The notes under the pieces were generated by a model, which was given only the letters and a program-made list of their open reading frames with translations, had not been told where the DNA came from and did not search any database. A program made the position numbers and the translations under genes. A DNA stretch of 34,695 nt from Halobacteriovoraceae bacterium (GTDB lineage Bacteria > Bdellovibrionota > Bacteriovoracia > Bacteriovoracales > Bacteriovoracaceae). The stretch covers positions 1-34,695 of the forward strand of contig PAZA01000066.1 in assembly GCA_002715375.1 (NCBI GenBank), given 5' to 3'. Of the stretch, positions 1-9,545 are shown in pieces (position 1 is the first letter of the stretch; the number at the start of each line of letters is the position of its first letter).

Positions 1-2
1 AG

Positions 3-101
3 AGAATGGGCAAAGTTCAGTTAGATGAGCTTGTTGAAATTCTCGAACGTTTTAAAGAAGATTATTCCTTAAATTCCTTTGAAGCCCCAAAAAATAACTA
101 A
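3..101 (+). CDS. 3' end of an upstream CDS (partial; ...RMGKVQLDELVEILERFKEDYSLNSFEAPKNN*)
   Basis: Open reading frame from the window edge to TAA at 99-101; start lies outside the window. Confidence 0.6.
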   Translation, partial: RMGKVQLDELVEILERFKEDYSLNSFEAPKNN

Positions 102-212
102 GCGGTAAGGTCTGCTTAGTTTTAGTAACTTCGTGTATTTTTCCGTTTAGAAATTTTTCTTAATACCGAATTGTTTATCAATGATACCTAGTTTAGTTCT
201 CGGGGGAAAGTC

Positions 213-620
213 ATGACAACTGAATTAGAAGATGTCTTGATTGTAGATGATGACGAGGATATTTGTGAAATCCTTGCTGAATATGTGAAAGCTATGGGTG
301 TCTTTAGAAATGTTGTTTCTGCGACAGATGGATCCATTGCTGTTGAAAAGCTTAGAAATCAACAATTCTCATTAATCCTACTTGATTTAAACCTCCCCAG
401 GAAAAATGGACTAGAAGTATTAGAATATATTAGTGGGGAAAAAGACCACACATTAAACTCGGTTATTATGATTTCAGGTGAGTTTGATGAAGGCACCATT
501 AAAAAAGCTGTAGAGATTGGCGGACGATGCTTTTTGGCCAAGCCTTTTTCTAAAGATCTTGTCGTGGATAAAATAAGGAAACACGTAGTAGAAAAGCTCG
601 CTGAAAAAAAAGCATCATAG
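213..620 (+). CDS. Stand-alone response regulator receiver-domain protein (CheY-like)
   Basis: VLIVDDDEDI acidic cluster, LILLDLNLP phospho-Asp region, FLAKPF conserved Lys motif; no output domain. Confidence 0.9.
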   Translation: MTTELEDVLIVDDDEDICEILAEYVKAMGVFRNVVSATDGSIAVEKLRNQQFSLILLDLNLPRKNGLEVLEYISGEKDHTLNSVIMISGEFDEGTIKKAVEIGGRCFLAKPFSKDLVVDKIRKHVVEKLAEKKAS

Positions 621-738
621 TAAATCTATTCGTATAAATTCTTAATACACTCTTTTTGAAAACCCGACGAAATTAAAAATAGATGTTGCCATCCAAAAAA
701 AAAGTGCTTAAGATTCATTTGAGTTGAGGAATTTTTAC

Positions 739-810
739 ATGAATCATAAAAAAAATAATTTTCAAATTTCCTGTTGGTGTTGGTGGTCCTGGCAAAAGAA
801 AAGCCATTGA
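739..810 (+). CDS. trpL: trp operon leader peptide, 23 aa: MNHKKNNFQISCWCWWSWQKKSH
   Basis: ATG 739 to TGA 808-810; SD-like GAGGA at 726-730 (8 nt spacing); TGG TGT TGG TGG TCC TGG run gives 4 Trp codons in 6; directly upstream of trpE. Not in the supplied ORF track because of its length. Confidence 0.85.
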   Translation: MNHKKNNFQISCWCWWSWQKKSH

Positions 811-816
811 TCACTA
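781..816 (+). promoter_or_regulatory. Predicted leader RNA hairpin (1:2-like) sequestering the Trp codons
   Basis: TGGTGGTC (781-788) pairs with GATCACTA (809-816) including G-U pairs; then TGGC (790-793) pairs with GCCA (803-806); loop AAAAGAAAA. Confidence 0.55.
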
Positions 817-859
817 GCGGTTAAATCTACCCAAAATTCAGTTGACCGTTAGATTCTTT
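814..859 (+). terminator. Predicted attenuator hairpin (3:4-like) upstream of trpE
   Basis: CTAGCGGTTAA (814-824) pairs with TTGACCGTTAG (842-852), 11 bp with two G-U pairs, followed by a weak T-rich ATTCTTT. Shares nt 814-816 with the upstream hairpin. Confidence 0.5.
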
Positions 860-878
860 AGAGAATAAGGAGTTAAAC

Positions 879-2441
879 GTGTTAATTGAAATTGAAAGAA
901 TAAAAAAGTCATTAAAAAAAGAAAATATCGTTCCAGTTGCTAGAGCATTTAGTTGTGATATTTTAACTCCAGTTTCAGCTTTTCTTCGATTACAAAAAAA
1001 GTTTGAAAAGTCATTCTTTCTTGAAAGTGTCGAAGGCGGAGAAAGGTTAGGAAGGTATTGTTTTCTTGGGATAAACCCATTTGAAATTCTTAGAATAAAA
1101 AATGGTAAATTTTTGATAGAAAGAGACGGTAAGTCTATAGAAGACTTTTCAGATTCAAATCCGTTCAATGCTCTAAAACTTTATTTAAAAAATTACAAAT
1201 CTTTAACTTTTCCAGAACTTCCTCCTTTTTGTGGCGGTGCAATTGGTTATATAGGTCATGAAAGCATTCATTATATTGAAGACCTTCCTTTTCATCCTAA
1301 AAATAAAGGCCAGTCGGAAGATAGTGCTCACCTTATGCTTTTTAGGGATATCATAGCTTTTGATAGGGCCAAAAACCGAATGATTATAATTTCAAATATA
1401 TTTTTAGAAGAAGAAAGCCTTAAAGAAGGAATGGTTAAGGCAGGGGAAAAAATTGAAAAATTATATAATATTTTATTTTCTAGTGAATGGGTAAATCCTA
1501 AACAAAATAAATTAAAAGTCTATGGAAAAGATATCGGTAGGATCCTTGACTTTAATCAAGCCTACGAATCATTACCTAATGAAAAGGAAAAAGATATTTT
1601 TAATAAGGGACTTTTTGGTGAAGAGGAGTTTTATAAAGCTGTAAAAGTTATAAAAAATCATATTAGGAAGGGAGATATTTTTCAGTGTGTTCTTTCAGAC
1701 CGTTTTACATTCAATCTTAAAGCGGATCCTTTTTCAGTCTATCGGTGTCTGCGGGCCATATCACCTGCACCTTATCTATTTTATTTATCTTTAGGGGATG
1801 ATGAATACCTTCTTGGTGCTTCTCCAGAAAGGCTTGTAAAAGTTGAAAATAGAGTCATTCAGACTTGTCCGATTGCTGGTACTAGGCCTAGAGGAAAAAC
1901 AATTGAACAGGATAAAAAGTTTGAAAAAGACCTTTTAATGAGTGTCAAAGAGAAAGCTGAGCACCTTATGCTTGTTGATTTAGGTCGAAATGATGTCGGT
2001 CGGGTCGCAAAAGCAGGGACAGTAAAAGTAACTCAATTTATGGAAGTTGAAAAATTTTCAAATGTTATGCATCTAGTAAGTCATGTTGAAGGTAAATTAC
2101 CTTATTCAAAGTCAGCTTGGGATGCTTTGGGTTCATGCTTTCCAGCAGGAACTTTATCAGGAGCTCCTAAGATTAAGGCGTTAGAGATTATAGACAAATT
2201 AGAAAAAAGGCCTCGAGGACCATATGGCGGAGCTGTTATCTATTACGACTTTTCTGGAAATCTTGATTCGTGCATTAATATCAGAAGCTTAAGAGTAAAA
2301 AATAATAAAGGTTTTATTCAAGCTGGTGCGGGGATTGTATACGATTCAAGGGCAAAAAGTGAATATATGGAAATTTATCATAAGTCCAAGGCAGTTAGAG
2401 AAGCTCTTTCAATGGCCCATTTTATGGAGGAGCAAGGATGA
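879..2441 (+). CDS. trpE: Anthranilate synthase component I
   Basis: GTG start with SD AAGGAG at 867-872; chorismate-binding motifs (LVDLGRNDVGRVAKAGTV, CFPAGTLSGAPKIKALEII, RPRGPYGGAVIYYDFSGNLDSCINIRS). Confidence 0.97.
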   Translation: MLIEIERIKKSLKKENIVPVARAFSCDILTPVSAFLRLQKKFEKSFFLESVEGGERLGRYCFLGINPFEILRIKNGKFLIERDGKSIEDFSDSNPFNALKLYLKNYKSLTFPELPPFCGGAIGYIGHESIHYIEDLPFHPKNKGQSEDSAHLMLFRDIIAFDRAKNRMIIISNIFLEEESLKEGMVKAGEKIEKLYNILFSSEWVNPKQNKLKVYGKDIGRILDFNQAYESLPNEKEKDIFNKGLFGEEEFYKAVKVIKNHIRKGDIFQCVLSDRFTFNLKADPFSVYRCLRAISPAPYLFYLSLGDDEYLLGASPERLVKVENRVIQTCPIAGTRPRGKTIEQDKKFEKDLLMSVKEKAEHLMLVDLGRNDVGRVAKAGTVKVTQFMEVEKFSNVMHLVSHVEGKLPYSKSAWDALGSCFPAGTLSGAPKIKALEIIDKLEKRPRGPYGGAVIYYDFSGNLDSCINIRSLRVKNNKGFIQAGAGIVYDSRAKSEYMEIYHKSKAVREALSMAHFMEEQG

Positions 2442-3004
2442 TTCTCCTTATTGATAATTATGATTCTTTCACTTTTAATCTCTATCAATATATGGTTCAG
2501 GAAGGTTTTAGAGTTAAAGTTTTTAGAAATGATAAAATTTCATTAGAGAAGATTAATGCACTTAAGCCAGATGCGATCGTTTTATCACCAGGTCCTGGTA
2601 GACCAAAAGAAGCAGGAATAGGTCTTGATATTGTTGGGGAATTTTATAAGAAAATTCCTATACTGGGTATATGTTTAGGGCATCAAACCATTGCAGAATT
2701 TTTTGGTGGAAAAATTATTCGCTCTCCAAAGATTATGCATGGGAAAGTTACTCCAGTTTTTCATAACAGACAGGGACTTTATAAAGGTTTGCCTCGACCC
2801 TTTAATGTTGTTCGTTATCATTCTTTAATTGTTGATAAAGACGTCATTCCCAAGTCTTTAAAGCCCACTTGTTTTACAGAGGACGGGATGATTATGGGAG
2901 TTAAGCATAGAAAATACCCTGTAGAGGGAATTCAATTCCATCCAGAGTCTCACAAAACTGATTTTGGTAAAGAACTTATCTTAAATTTTTTAAACCTAAC
3001 GTAA
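2438..3004 (+). CDS. trpG: Anthranilate synthase component II (glutamine amidotransferase)
   Basis: Class I GATase motifs: LIDNYDSFTFNL, LSPGPGRP, ILGICLGHQ, GIQFHPES; 4-nt overlap with trpE. Confidence 0.97.
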   Translation: MILLIDNYDSFTFNLYQYMVQEGFRVKVFRNDKISLEKINALKPDAIVLSPGPGRPKEAGIGLDIVGEFYKKIPILGICLGHQTIAEFFGGKIIRSPKIMHGKVTPVFHNRQGLYKGLPRPFNVVRYHSLIVDKDVIPKSLKPTCFTEDGMIMGVKHRKYPVEGIQFHPESHKTDFGKELILNFLNLT

Positions 3005-3029
3005 ATAAATGTAACAAAAAGGTGGCCAT

Positions 3030-4043
3030 ATGAAATCAGTTTTAAAGAAAATAATGGATGGGAATTCTCTCTCTGAAATAGAAGCTTTTAACCTCCTATC
3101 TCATATAACGGAAGATAATATTCATGAAGCACAAATAGGTGCCATATTAGGGGCTTTAAGGACAAAAGGTGAAACAAGTGATGAAATTTCAGGTTTTGCA
3201 AAGTATTTGAAGCAGAAAGCAGTCCCGTTCCCTTACCAAACGGATGAAAATGAAACACTTATTGATACTTGTGGGACGGGAGGAGACGACACTGGGTCTT
3301 TTAATATCTCGACAGCTGTGGCTTTTGTCCTGGCAAGTGGTGGTGTTAAAGTTGCAAAGCATGGTAATCGGTCCGTTTCAAGTCTATGTGGTTGCGCTGA
3401 CGTTTTGGAGGAGTTGAAAATACCACTTAACTTAAGTCCAGAAGAAAGTGCCGAGAATTTAAAAAATAAAAACTTTACCTTTTTATTTGCACCTGCCTAT
3501 CACCCGAGTTTTAAAAAGTTAGCAAAGATAAGAAAATCAATTCAAGTGCGGACAATTTTCAATTTACTTGGACCGCTTTTAAATCCTGCATCCGTTAAAA
3601 GGCAACTAGTTGGGGTATTTGATGGATCTTATGTTTATAAAATGGCGGACGCACTAAAAAAGATGGGTCATAAGGAAGCTATGGTCGTGAATGGTCATGA
3701 TGGTATGGATGAGTTTTCTATCTCTGGGCCGACTCATGTTGCTCACTTAAAAGATAATAAAATTAATGAACTAACTTTTAAACCAGAGGACTTTGGGTTT
3801 GAAAGAGCGTCTTTAGAAGATATTAAGGGTGGAACTAAAAGAGAAAATGCGAATCTTCTTGAAAAGATTTTAAGTGGGAAAATGAATGGGGCAAAAAAAA
3901 ATATAGTATCTTTAAATGCAGGCGCTGCATTTTATATTGTTGGAAAAACGGATAGTTTTAAAAATGGAGTTTCTTTAGCTTCTTCACTAATGGCAAAAGG
4001 CAACGCATTTGAAGCTTTAAATAATTTAAGGATGAGGGGGTAA
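3030..4043 (+). CDS. trpD: Anthranilate phosphoribosyltransferase
   Basis: DTCGTGGDDTGSFNIST, KHGNRSVSSLCGCADVLE, RTIFNLLGPLLNPA motifs. Confidence 0.97.
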   Translation: MKSVLKKIMDGNSLSEIEAFNLLSHITEDNIHEAQIGAILGALRTKGETSDEISGFAKYLKQKAVPFPYQTDENETLIDTCGTGGDDTGSFNISTAVAFVLASGGVKVAKHGNRSVSSLCGCADVLEELKIPLNLSPEESAENLKNKNFTFLFAPAYHPSFKKLAKIRKSIQVRTIFNLLGPLLNPASVKRQLVGVFDGSYVYKMADALKKMGHKEAMVVNGHDGMDEFSISGPTHVAHLKDNKINELTFKPEDFGFERASLEDIKGGTKRENANLLEKILSGKMNGAKKNIVSLNAGAAFYIVGKTDSFKNGVSLASSLMAKGNAFEALNNLRMRG

Positions 4044-4879
4044 TGATGAAAATAGAGAATTCTTTTCTTTCCCGTATTTATAAAAAGGTAAAAGAGCAGG
4101 TAGAGAGGGAGAAAAAACAATGGCCAATCGAAAGCCTTGAAGAGTCTTTTCAACATATAAATAATTCAGACGAATTGTCTTTTAGAAAATCTTTTCTTAA
4201 GGGGGATGGCCCTCATATTATTTCAGAAATTAAATATGGAAGTCCAAGTGCAGGGATAATAAAGCCTCGTTTTGAAATGAGTTGTATTGAAATAGCAGAA
4301 AGCTATTTAAAGGAAGGAGCAGCTGCTTTAAGCGTTGTGACAGAGCCATTTTATTTTAAAGGCGATGTTTTGGATATAAAAAGGGTTTCAAAAGAATTTC
4401 CCCAAGCAAATATTCTGCGAAAAGACTTTATTATTGATGAATTTCAAATACTTCACGCCAAGACTTTAGGTGCCAACTGCATCTTATTGATTGTAGCACT
4501 TTTAGGTCCCCATAAACTGGAGGCTTTTCTAAAACATACTGAGAAATACGGTTTAGACGCTTTAGTTGAAGTTCACAACCAGGAAGAGTTTGAAATGGCT
4601 TTAAAGGCGGGTGCAAAAATAATTGGTGTCAATAACCGAGATTTAAAAACCTTTAGAGTCGATTTAAATGTGTCTATTAAGTTGGCATCAATGAAAACTG
4701 AAGATGTCATTCTTATAAGCGAAAGTGGCATAAAGTCGGATCATGAAATTAGGTTATTACAATTAGCTGGGTATGATGGATTTTTAATAGGATCGAGCTT
4801 TATGAGAGAAAAAGAACCGGGAAAAAAGTTAAAACAATTTATACAATCAAACCGCCCTTTTAGGGAAGTGCCTTTATGA
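4043..4879 (+). CDS. trpC: Indole-3-glycerol phosphate synthase
   Basis: ISEIKYGSPSAGII, LRKDFIIDEFQI, IIGVNNRDLKTF, ISESGI motifs; overlaps the trpD end. Confidence 0.96.
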   Translation: MMKIENSFLSRIYKKVKEQVEREKKQWPIESLEESFQHINNSDELSFRKSFLKGDGPHIISEIKYGSPSAGIIKPRFEMSCIEIAESYLKEGAAALSVVTEPFYFKGDVLDIKRVSKEFPQANILRKDFIIDEFQILHAKTLGANCILLIVALLGPHKLEAFLKHTEKYGLDALVEVHNQEEFEMALKAGAKIIGVNNRDLKTFRVDLNVSIKLASMKTEDVILISESGIKSDHEIRLLQLAGYDGFLIGSSFMREKEPGKKLKQFIQSNRPFREVPL

Positions 4880-5532
4880 AAATTAAAATATGTGGTCTTA
4901 AAAATGAAAAAGATATCAACAAATCTATAGAGCTTGGCGCTTGGGCTTTGGGATTTATCTTTTATAAAAAAAGCTCAAGATTTTTACGGCCTGATATTGC
5001 AGAAAGTATTTTAAAAAACTTTGAAGCTAATACCTCTAAAAATTTGGTTGGTGTTTTTGTTAATGAATCTATTTCAAATATGATTGATATTCAAAAAAAA
5101 GTGAAATTTCATACTTTCCAATTGCATGGAGAGGAAAAACCCGAAGTTTTATCAAAAATTGGTCATCAATTTAAAATAATTAAAAAACTTAATTACCAGG
5201 ACTTTCCAAATATTAAATTATTTTTAAAGGCCCATCCGCAGGTTAGTTTCTTAATTGATTCATTGCCGACTCATAATGGTCTTTATGGAGGAGTAGGGGA
5301 AGTTTCTGACTGGAACTTTGCGAGAAAAGTTAAAGAAAAAATAGCTCCAAAGGGAAAGTTAATTTTAGCGGGTGGATTAAATTCAAAAAATTTAGCATTG
5401 GCCAAAAAAGAAGTAGACCCCTTTGCTTTTGATTTATCAAGCTCAATAGAATCTGCACCAGGGTTGAAGGATCATAAAAAATTAACAGAACTTTTTTCTC
5501 ACATTCCAAAGGAGACTAATGATGAACCCTAA
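4876..5532 (+). CDS. trpF: Phosphoribosylanthranilate isomerase
   Basis: KICGL start motif, [34 protein letters not shown]; operon position. Confidence 0.95.
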   Translation: MKIKICGLKNEKDINKSIELGAWALGFIFYKKSSRFLRPDIAESILKNFEANTSKNLVGVFVNESISNMIDIQKKVKFHTFQLHGEEKPEVLSKIGHQFKIIKKLNYQDFPNIKLFLKAHPQVSFLIDSLPTHNGLYGGVGEVSDWNFARKVKEKIAPKGKLILAGGLNSKNLALAKKEVDPFAFDLSSSIESAPGLKDHKKLTELFSHIPKETNDEP

Positions 5533-6718
5533 TTCAAGAGGTTTTTATGGTCAGTACGGAGGTTCGTATATTCCTGAGACTTTAAGTGCTCCAATAGAAG
5601 AAATAAAAGAAGCTTTTGAAAAGTTCAAAAATGAGGAAAGCTTTCAAGCCGATTTATCTTATTGGCAGAAAGAATATATCGGTCGGGCAACACCATTGAC
5701 TTATGCTGAAAGACTTACTCATTTTTTAGGAGGCCCTAAAATTTATTTGAAAAGAGAGGATCTGACTCATACAGGGGCCCATAAAATAAATAATACATTG
5801 GGACAAATTCTAATAGCTAAGAGAATGGGGAAAAAACGAATCATTGCTGAAACAGGAGCGGGCCAACATGGAGTAGCTGTTGCAACAGTGTGTGCACTTT
5901 TTGGATTGAGTTGTACGATTTATATGGGCGAGGATGATACAAAGAGGCAGCGGCTCAATGTGTATAGGATGAAACTATTAGGTGCTTCTGTAAGGCCTGT
6001 TACGTTGGGGTCGAGGACTTTAAAAGATGCAATTAATGAGGCCATGAGGGATTGGGTAACCAATATTAAAAACTCTTACTATTTACTGGGGTCGGCGCTA
6101 GGTCCTCATCCTTATCCTCAAATGGTTACAGAATTTCAATCTATAATTGGAAGAGAGGTAAAAGAACAGATTTTAAAAAAAGAAGGGCGTCTTCCTGATC
6201 AGCTTATTGCTTGTGTGGGCGGAGGTAGTAATGCAATTGGATTGTTTCATCCTTTTTTAGAAGATAAAGATGTTTCTTTGATTGGAGTTGAGGCAGGTGG
6301 GTTTGGCATTAAAGAAAAGCGTCATTCTGCTAGGTTTGAAGGAGGAAGTGTTGGTATTTTTCAAGGGACTAAAACTGTTATTTTGCAGGATCAGTTCGGA
6401 CAAATAGAGGAAACGGAAAGTATTTCGGCGGGTCTTGATTATGCTGGGATAGGTCCTTTGCACTGCTATTTAAAAGAAATGGGAAGAGCAAAATATACAT
6501 ATGCGACAGATGAAGAGGCAATGAATGCATTTTCTATCCTATCTAAAATGGAAGGCATCATTCCTGCTTTAGAAAGCTCTCATGCAATTGCTTACATAAT
6601 TAAAGAAGCCGCTCATTTATCAAAAGATAAAATTATCGTCTGTAACCTTTCTGGAAGAGGGGATAAGGATGTTGAAACAGCAATTCTCTATTCGAGTAAA
6701 GAAGAAGTAAATAATTAA
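5519..6718 (+). CDS. trpB: Tryptophan synthase beta subunit
   Basis: [27 protein letters not shown] (PLP Lys), [29 protein letters not shown]. Confidence 0.98.
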   Translation: MMNPNSRGFYGQYGGSYIPETLSAPIEEIKEAFEKFKNEESFQADLSYWQKEYIGRATPLTYAERLTHFLGGPKIYLKREDLTHTGAHKINNTLGQILIAKRMGKKRIIAETGAGQHGVAVATVCALFGLSCTIYMGEDDTKRQRLNVYRMKLLGASVRPVTLGSRTLKDAINEAMRDWVTNIKNSYYLLGSALGPHPYPQMVTEFQSIIGREVKEQILKKEGRLPDQLIACVGGGSNAIGLFHPFLEDKDVSLIGVEAGGFGIKEKRHSARFEGGSVGIFQGTKTVILQDQFGQIEETESISAGLDYAGIGPLHCYLKEMGRAKYTYATDEEAMNAFSILSKMEGIIPALESSHAIAYIIKEAAHLSKDKIIVCNLSGRGDKDVETAILYSSKEEVNN

Positions 6719-6737
6719 ATGGATTTAGACATTTCAC

Positions 6738-7559
6738 TTGGGAATGATTATGAAATCAATAAATGATACTTTAAATAAGATTAGGCAAAATGGAAAGAAA
6801 GCTTTTGTCGCCTATATTACAGCAGGTGATCCTAACCTGAACAAGACTGTTGAACTTGTTGAAACAATTTCAGAAGCGGGAGCTGATATTATTGAACTGG
6901 GAGTTCCTTTTTCAGATCCTTTAGCTGATGGCCCAACTAATCAAAAAGCAAGTGAAAGAGCATTGAAGCAAGGGTGCCATTTAGGAGGAGTTTTAGAAAG
7001 TGTTTCAAAAATTAGACAAAAAGGAATAGAGACACCTATAGTCCTTTTTTCTTATATGAATCCCCTTTTTAGATTTGGCTTCGGAGAACTTTCCAGAAGG
7101 TGCAGAGAAGTGGGGGTTAATGGTCTTCTTCCAGTTGACCTAACACCAGAGTCTTTTCTTGAAGAAGAAAGGCATTTTAAAAATGCTTTAGAAAAAGAAC
7201 GTATTGAGCCTATTTTTTTAATGGCGCCAACAACAAAAACTTCCAGGTGGAAATTGATTGAAAAAGAGACTAAGGGCTTTATCTACTATGTTTCTAGGAC
7301 TGGTACAACAGGAGTAAGTGATAAACTTTCTGAAGGCCTTCTGGGAAAACTTAAAGAGGTTAGGAAAGTCGTTAAAAAACCTCTCATTGTTGGTTTTGGT
7401 CTTTCAAAAAGTGAGCAAGTAAAAACTTTGGCTCCTTATTGCGATGGAATTGTTGTAGGAAGTGCCATTGTTCGCGAAATAGAAACAGCTAAAAACTTTA
7501 AAGAAGCAAAAAAAAATACTCATTCTCTAGTCACTAAACTTAAAGAGTCTTTAATTTAA
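6738..7559 (+). CDS. trpA: Tryptophan synthase alpha subunit
   Basis: FVAYITAGDP, IIELGVPFSDPLADGP, FIYYVSRTGTTG, VGFGLSK; several possible Met starts near the 5' end. Confidence 0.97.
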   Translation: MGMIMKSINDTLNKIRQNGKKAFVAYITAGDPNLNKTVELVETISEAGADIIELGVPFSDPLADGPTNQKASERALKQGCHLGGVLESVSKIRQKGIETPIVLFSYMNPLFRFGFGELSRRCREVGVNGLLPVDLTPESFLEEERHFKNALEKERIEPIFLMAPTTKTSRWKLIEKETKGFIYYVSRTGTTGVSDKLSEGLLGKLKEVRKVVKKPLIVGFGLSKSEQVKTLAPYCDGIVVGSAIVREIETAKNFKEAKKNTHSLVTKLKESLI

Positions 7560-7588
7560 AAAAATATAATAAAGAGAGGTAGATAAGA

Positions 7589-8599
7589 ATGTTAATTTTA
7601 ATGAAATCTGATTCAAGTCAAAAGGAAAGAAAAGCAGTTTGTAAGCATATTGAAAAGTTAGGTTTTAAGCCACACCCGATCCCTGGAGAGCATAATTGTG
7701 CTATTGGAATCACGGGAAATGATGGACCTATTAATGAAAGTGAGTTTTTACCTTTGAGTGGGGTCGTTAAATGCATAAGAGTAACATCTCCCTATAAGTT
7801 AGCTGGTCGAGATTTTAATCCAAAGGGAACTAAAGTTAAGGTTGGTTCTGTTACTTTTGGTGAAGGACATTTTGTTAATATCGCGGGCCCTTGTTCTGTA
7901 GAAAGTGAAGAGCAAACTTTAAGGATCGCCAAGGCCGTAAAGGAACATGGAGCTCATGTTTTGAGAGGAGGTGCTTTTAAACCAAGAACATCTCCTTACA
8001 GTTTTCAGGGACTGGGATTAGAGGGACTTAAAATTTTAAAAAAAGCTTCTTTAGAGTTTGATATTCCAATTATTACTGAGGCAATAGATTTCGAAAGTTT
8101 AAGTATGGTAGCTGAATATGCCGATATTATTCAAATCGGTGCCCGTAATATGCAAAACTTTGCACTTCTTCAAGAAGTAGGGAGGATTAATAAAGCTGTT
8201 GTTTTGAAAAGGGGAATTTCAGCGACACTTGAAGAATGGCTATCTTCTGCAGAGTACATAATGCAAAATGGAAACAATAAAGTCATTTTATGTGAAAGGG
8301 GCATTCGTTCTTTTGATAAGTACACCAGGAACCTTCTAGATCTTTCAGCGGTCCCTTCAATTAAAACTTTGAGTCATCTTCCTGTCATTGTTGATCCGAG
8401 CCATGGTACAGGAAGAAAAGAATTGATTTCTCCAATGGCAAAAGGGTCTTTGGCTGTCGGAGCTCATGGGATTATGGTTGAGGTTCATGATAAACCAAGG
8501 GAAGCTTTAAGTGATGGTTATCAAGCCTTATTGCCGGCTGAGTTTGCTAAGCTAAGTGGTGAAGTATTTCAAATGAGTCAATCTTTAAGTGATATGTGA
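7589..8599 (+). CDS. aroF: 3-deoxy-7-phosphoheptulonate (DAHP) synthase with N-terminal ferredoxin-like domain
   Basis: IAGPCSVESEEQ, GGAFKPRTSPYSFQGLG, IQIGARNMQNF, LCERGIRSF, VDPSHGTGR; approx. 90-aa N-terminal extension as in type I-beta enzymes. Confidence 0.93.
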   Translation: MLILMKSDSSQKERKAVCKHIEKLGFKPHPIPGEHNCAIGITGNDGPINESEFLPLSGVVKCIRVTSPYKLAGRDFNPKGTKVKVGSVTFGEGHFVNIAGPCSVESEEQTLRIAKAVKEHGAHVLRGGAFKPRTSPYSFQGLGLEGLKILKKASLEFDIPIITEAIDFESLSMVAEYADIIQIGARNMQNFALLQEVGRINKAVVLKRGISATLEEWLSSAEYIMQNGNNKVILCERGIRSFDKYTRNLLDLSAVPSIKTLSHLPVIVDPSHGTGRKELISPMAKGSLAVGAHGIMVEVHDKPREALSDGYQALLPAEFAKLSGEVFQMSQSLSDM

Positions 8600-8621
8600 G
8601 TAAATTGGAGCATTTTTAGGT

Positions 8622-8984
8622 TTAGAGAAGTTTATTGAGTGTTTTGACGAGAGCTCGTTCAGAAATAGGTTTTTGAATCCATGCAATGACCCCTAATTCC
8701 TTGGCATGAGTTTTTTGTTCTGAACTGCTTTCTGTTGTTACAATGAGAACAGGCACTTTTTGAAAGTCATCTTCTTGTCTGAGGATGGAAATCATCCTTA
8801 GACCATCCATTCCTGGCATATTCATATCAACTAAAATTGCATCGGCATCAAGGTGTTGTTTACATAACTTTACTCCGTCTTCACCATTGATAGCTTCAAC
8901 AACTTCAAAGCTATTTGCCTCTAAATCTCTTCTGATTCTTGAACGATAGGACTCGGAATCATCCACGATGATAATTTTTTTCAC
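8622..8984 (-). CDS. Stand-alone response regulator receiver-domain protein (CheY-like)
   Basis: IIIVDDSESYRSRIRRDL, ILVDMNMPGMDGL, WIQKPIS; convergent with the trp operon. Confidence 0.92.
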   Translation of the reverse strand: MKKIIIVDDSESYRSRIRRDLEANSFEVVEAINGEDGVKLCKQHLDADAILVDMNMPGMDGLRMISILRQEDDFQKVPVLIVTTESSSEQKTHAKELGVIAWIQKPISERALVKTLNKLL

Positions 8985-9059
8985 AGATACTTTTTCCTAG
9001 AAATTTATTATTAATCGATCCATGCTACATTCATTATAATAAAAAAAAAGGAAAAAAGC

Positions 9060-9545
9060 ATGAGACTTGAAAAAAATGTTTCTGAGTTAATACTCTCTTT
9101 TAGAAAGATTCTTGACAAAACCTGGCCAGAAATTGAGGAGTTTAGCCGTAAAGATGATACCGGTGCCTTGAGGTCTGACTGGGGACAATCCTGCTGGGAG
9201 AGAACTGTTGAAAAAGTTTTATTTCAAAATGGTGAGGGAGTTCTTCAACCTTATGGAGAAGGTGGGAATGTTTATGATGGGCCAAGAATTAGTAAACCTG
9301 AGAAAAAAGAAACCCATAAGATTTTATGTGTTGGGAAAAAAAGTAGTGTTGGAGATGTTCTTGGAAAGGAAAAATTAGAGATCAATGAAAAGAACCCTCT
9401 TGTTTTTGAGCAGTTTGTGACAATGAAAGATAATTTTTATTATGCAGAGCATCCATTCGACTATTGCCTTTTAAAAAATGGAGACCATGAAAGAGTTATA
9501 AAAGTTGTTGAGCTTGATTTTTATTTGAGTCTAAAAGACTCTTAA
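9060..9545 (+). CDS. Hypothetical protein
   Basis: 161-aa ORF with upstream purine-rich SD-like AAAAAGGAAAAAAGC; no family recognised. Confidence 0.65.
   Translation: MRLEKNVSELILSFRKILDKTWPEIEEFSRKDDTGALRSDWGQSCWERTVEKVLFQNGEGVLQPYGEGGNVYDGPRISKPEKKETHKILCVGKKSSVGDVLGKEKLEINEKNPLVFEQFVTMKDNFYYAEHPFDYCLLKNGDHERVIKVVELDFYLSLKDS

Noticed and set aside
626-814. 62-aa minus-strand ORF upstream of trpE
   Set aside because: It is the antisense of the trp leader region; the plus strand has a better SD, ATG and Trp-codon run. No coding signal on the minus strand.
827-1168. 113-aa minus-strand ORF
   Set aside because: Antisense to the well-supported 5' end of trpE; no recognisable domain.
9060-9545. 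Possible coproporphyrinogen III oxidase-like similarity (GQSCWERTVEKVLFQNGEG)
   Set aside because: Only a superficial resemblance; too short and lacking the other HemF motifs, so left as hypothetical.
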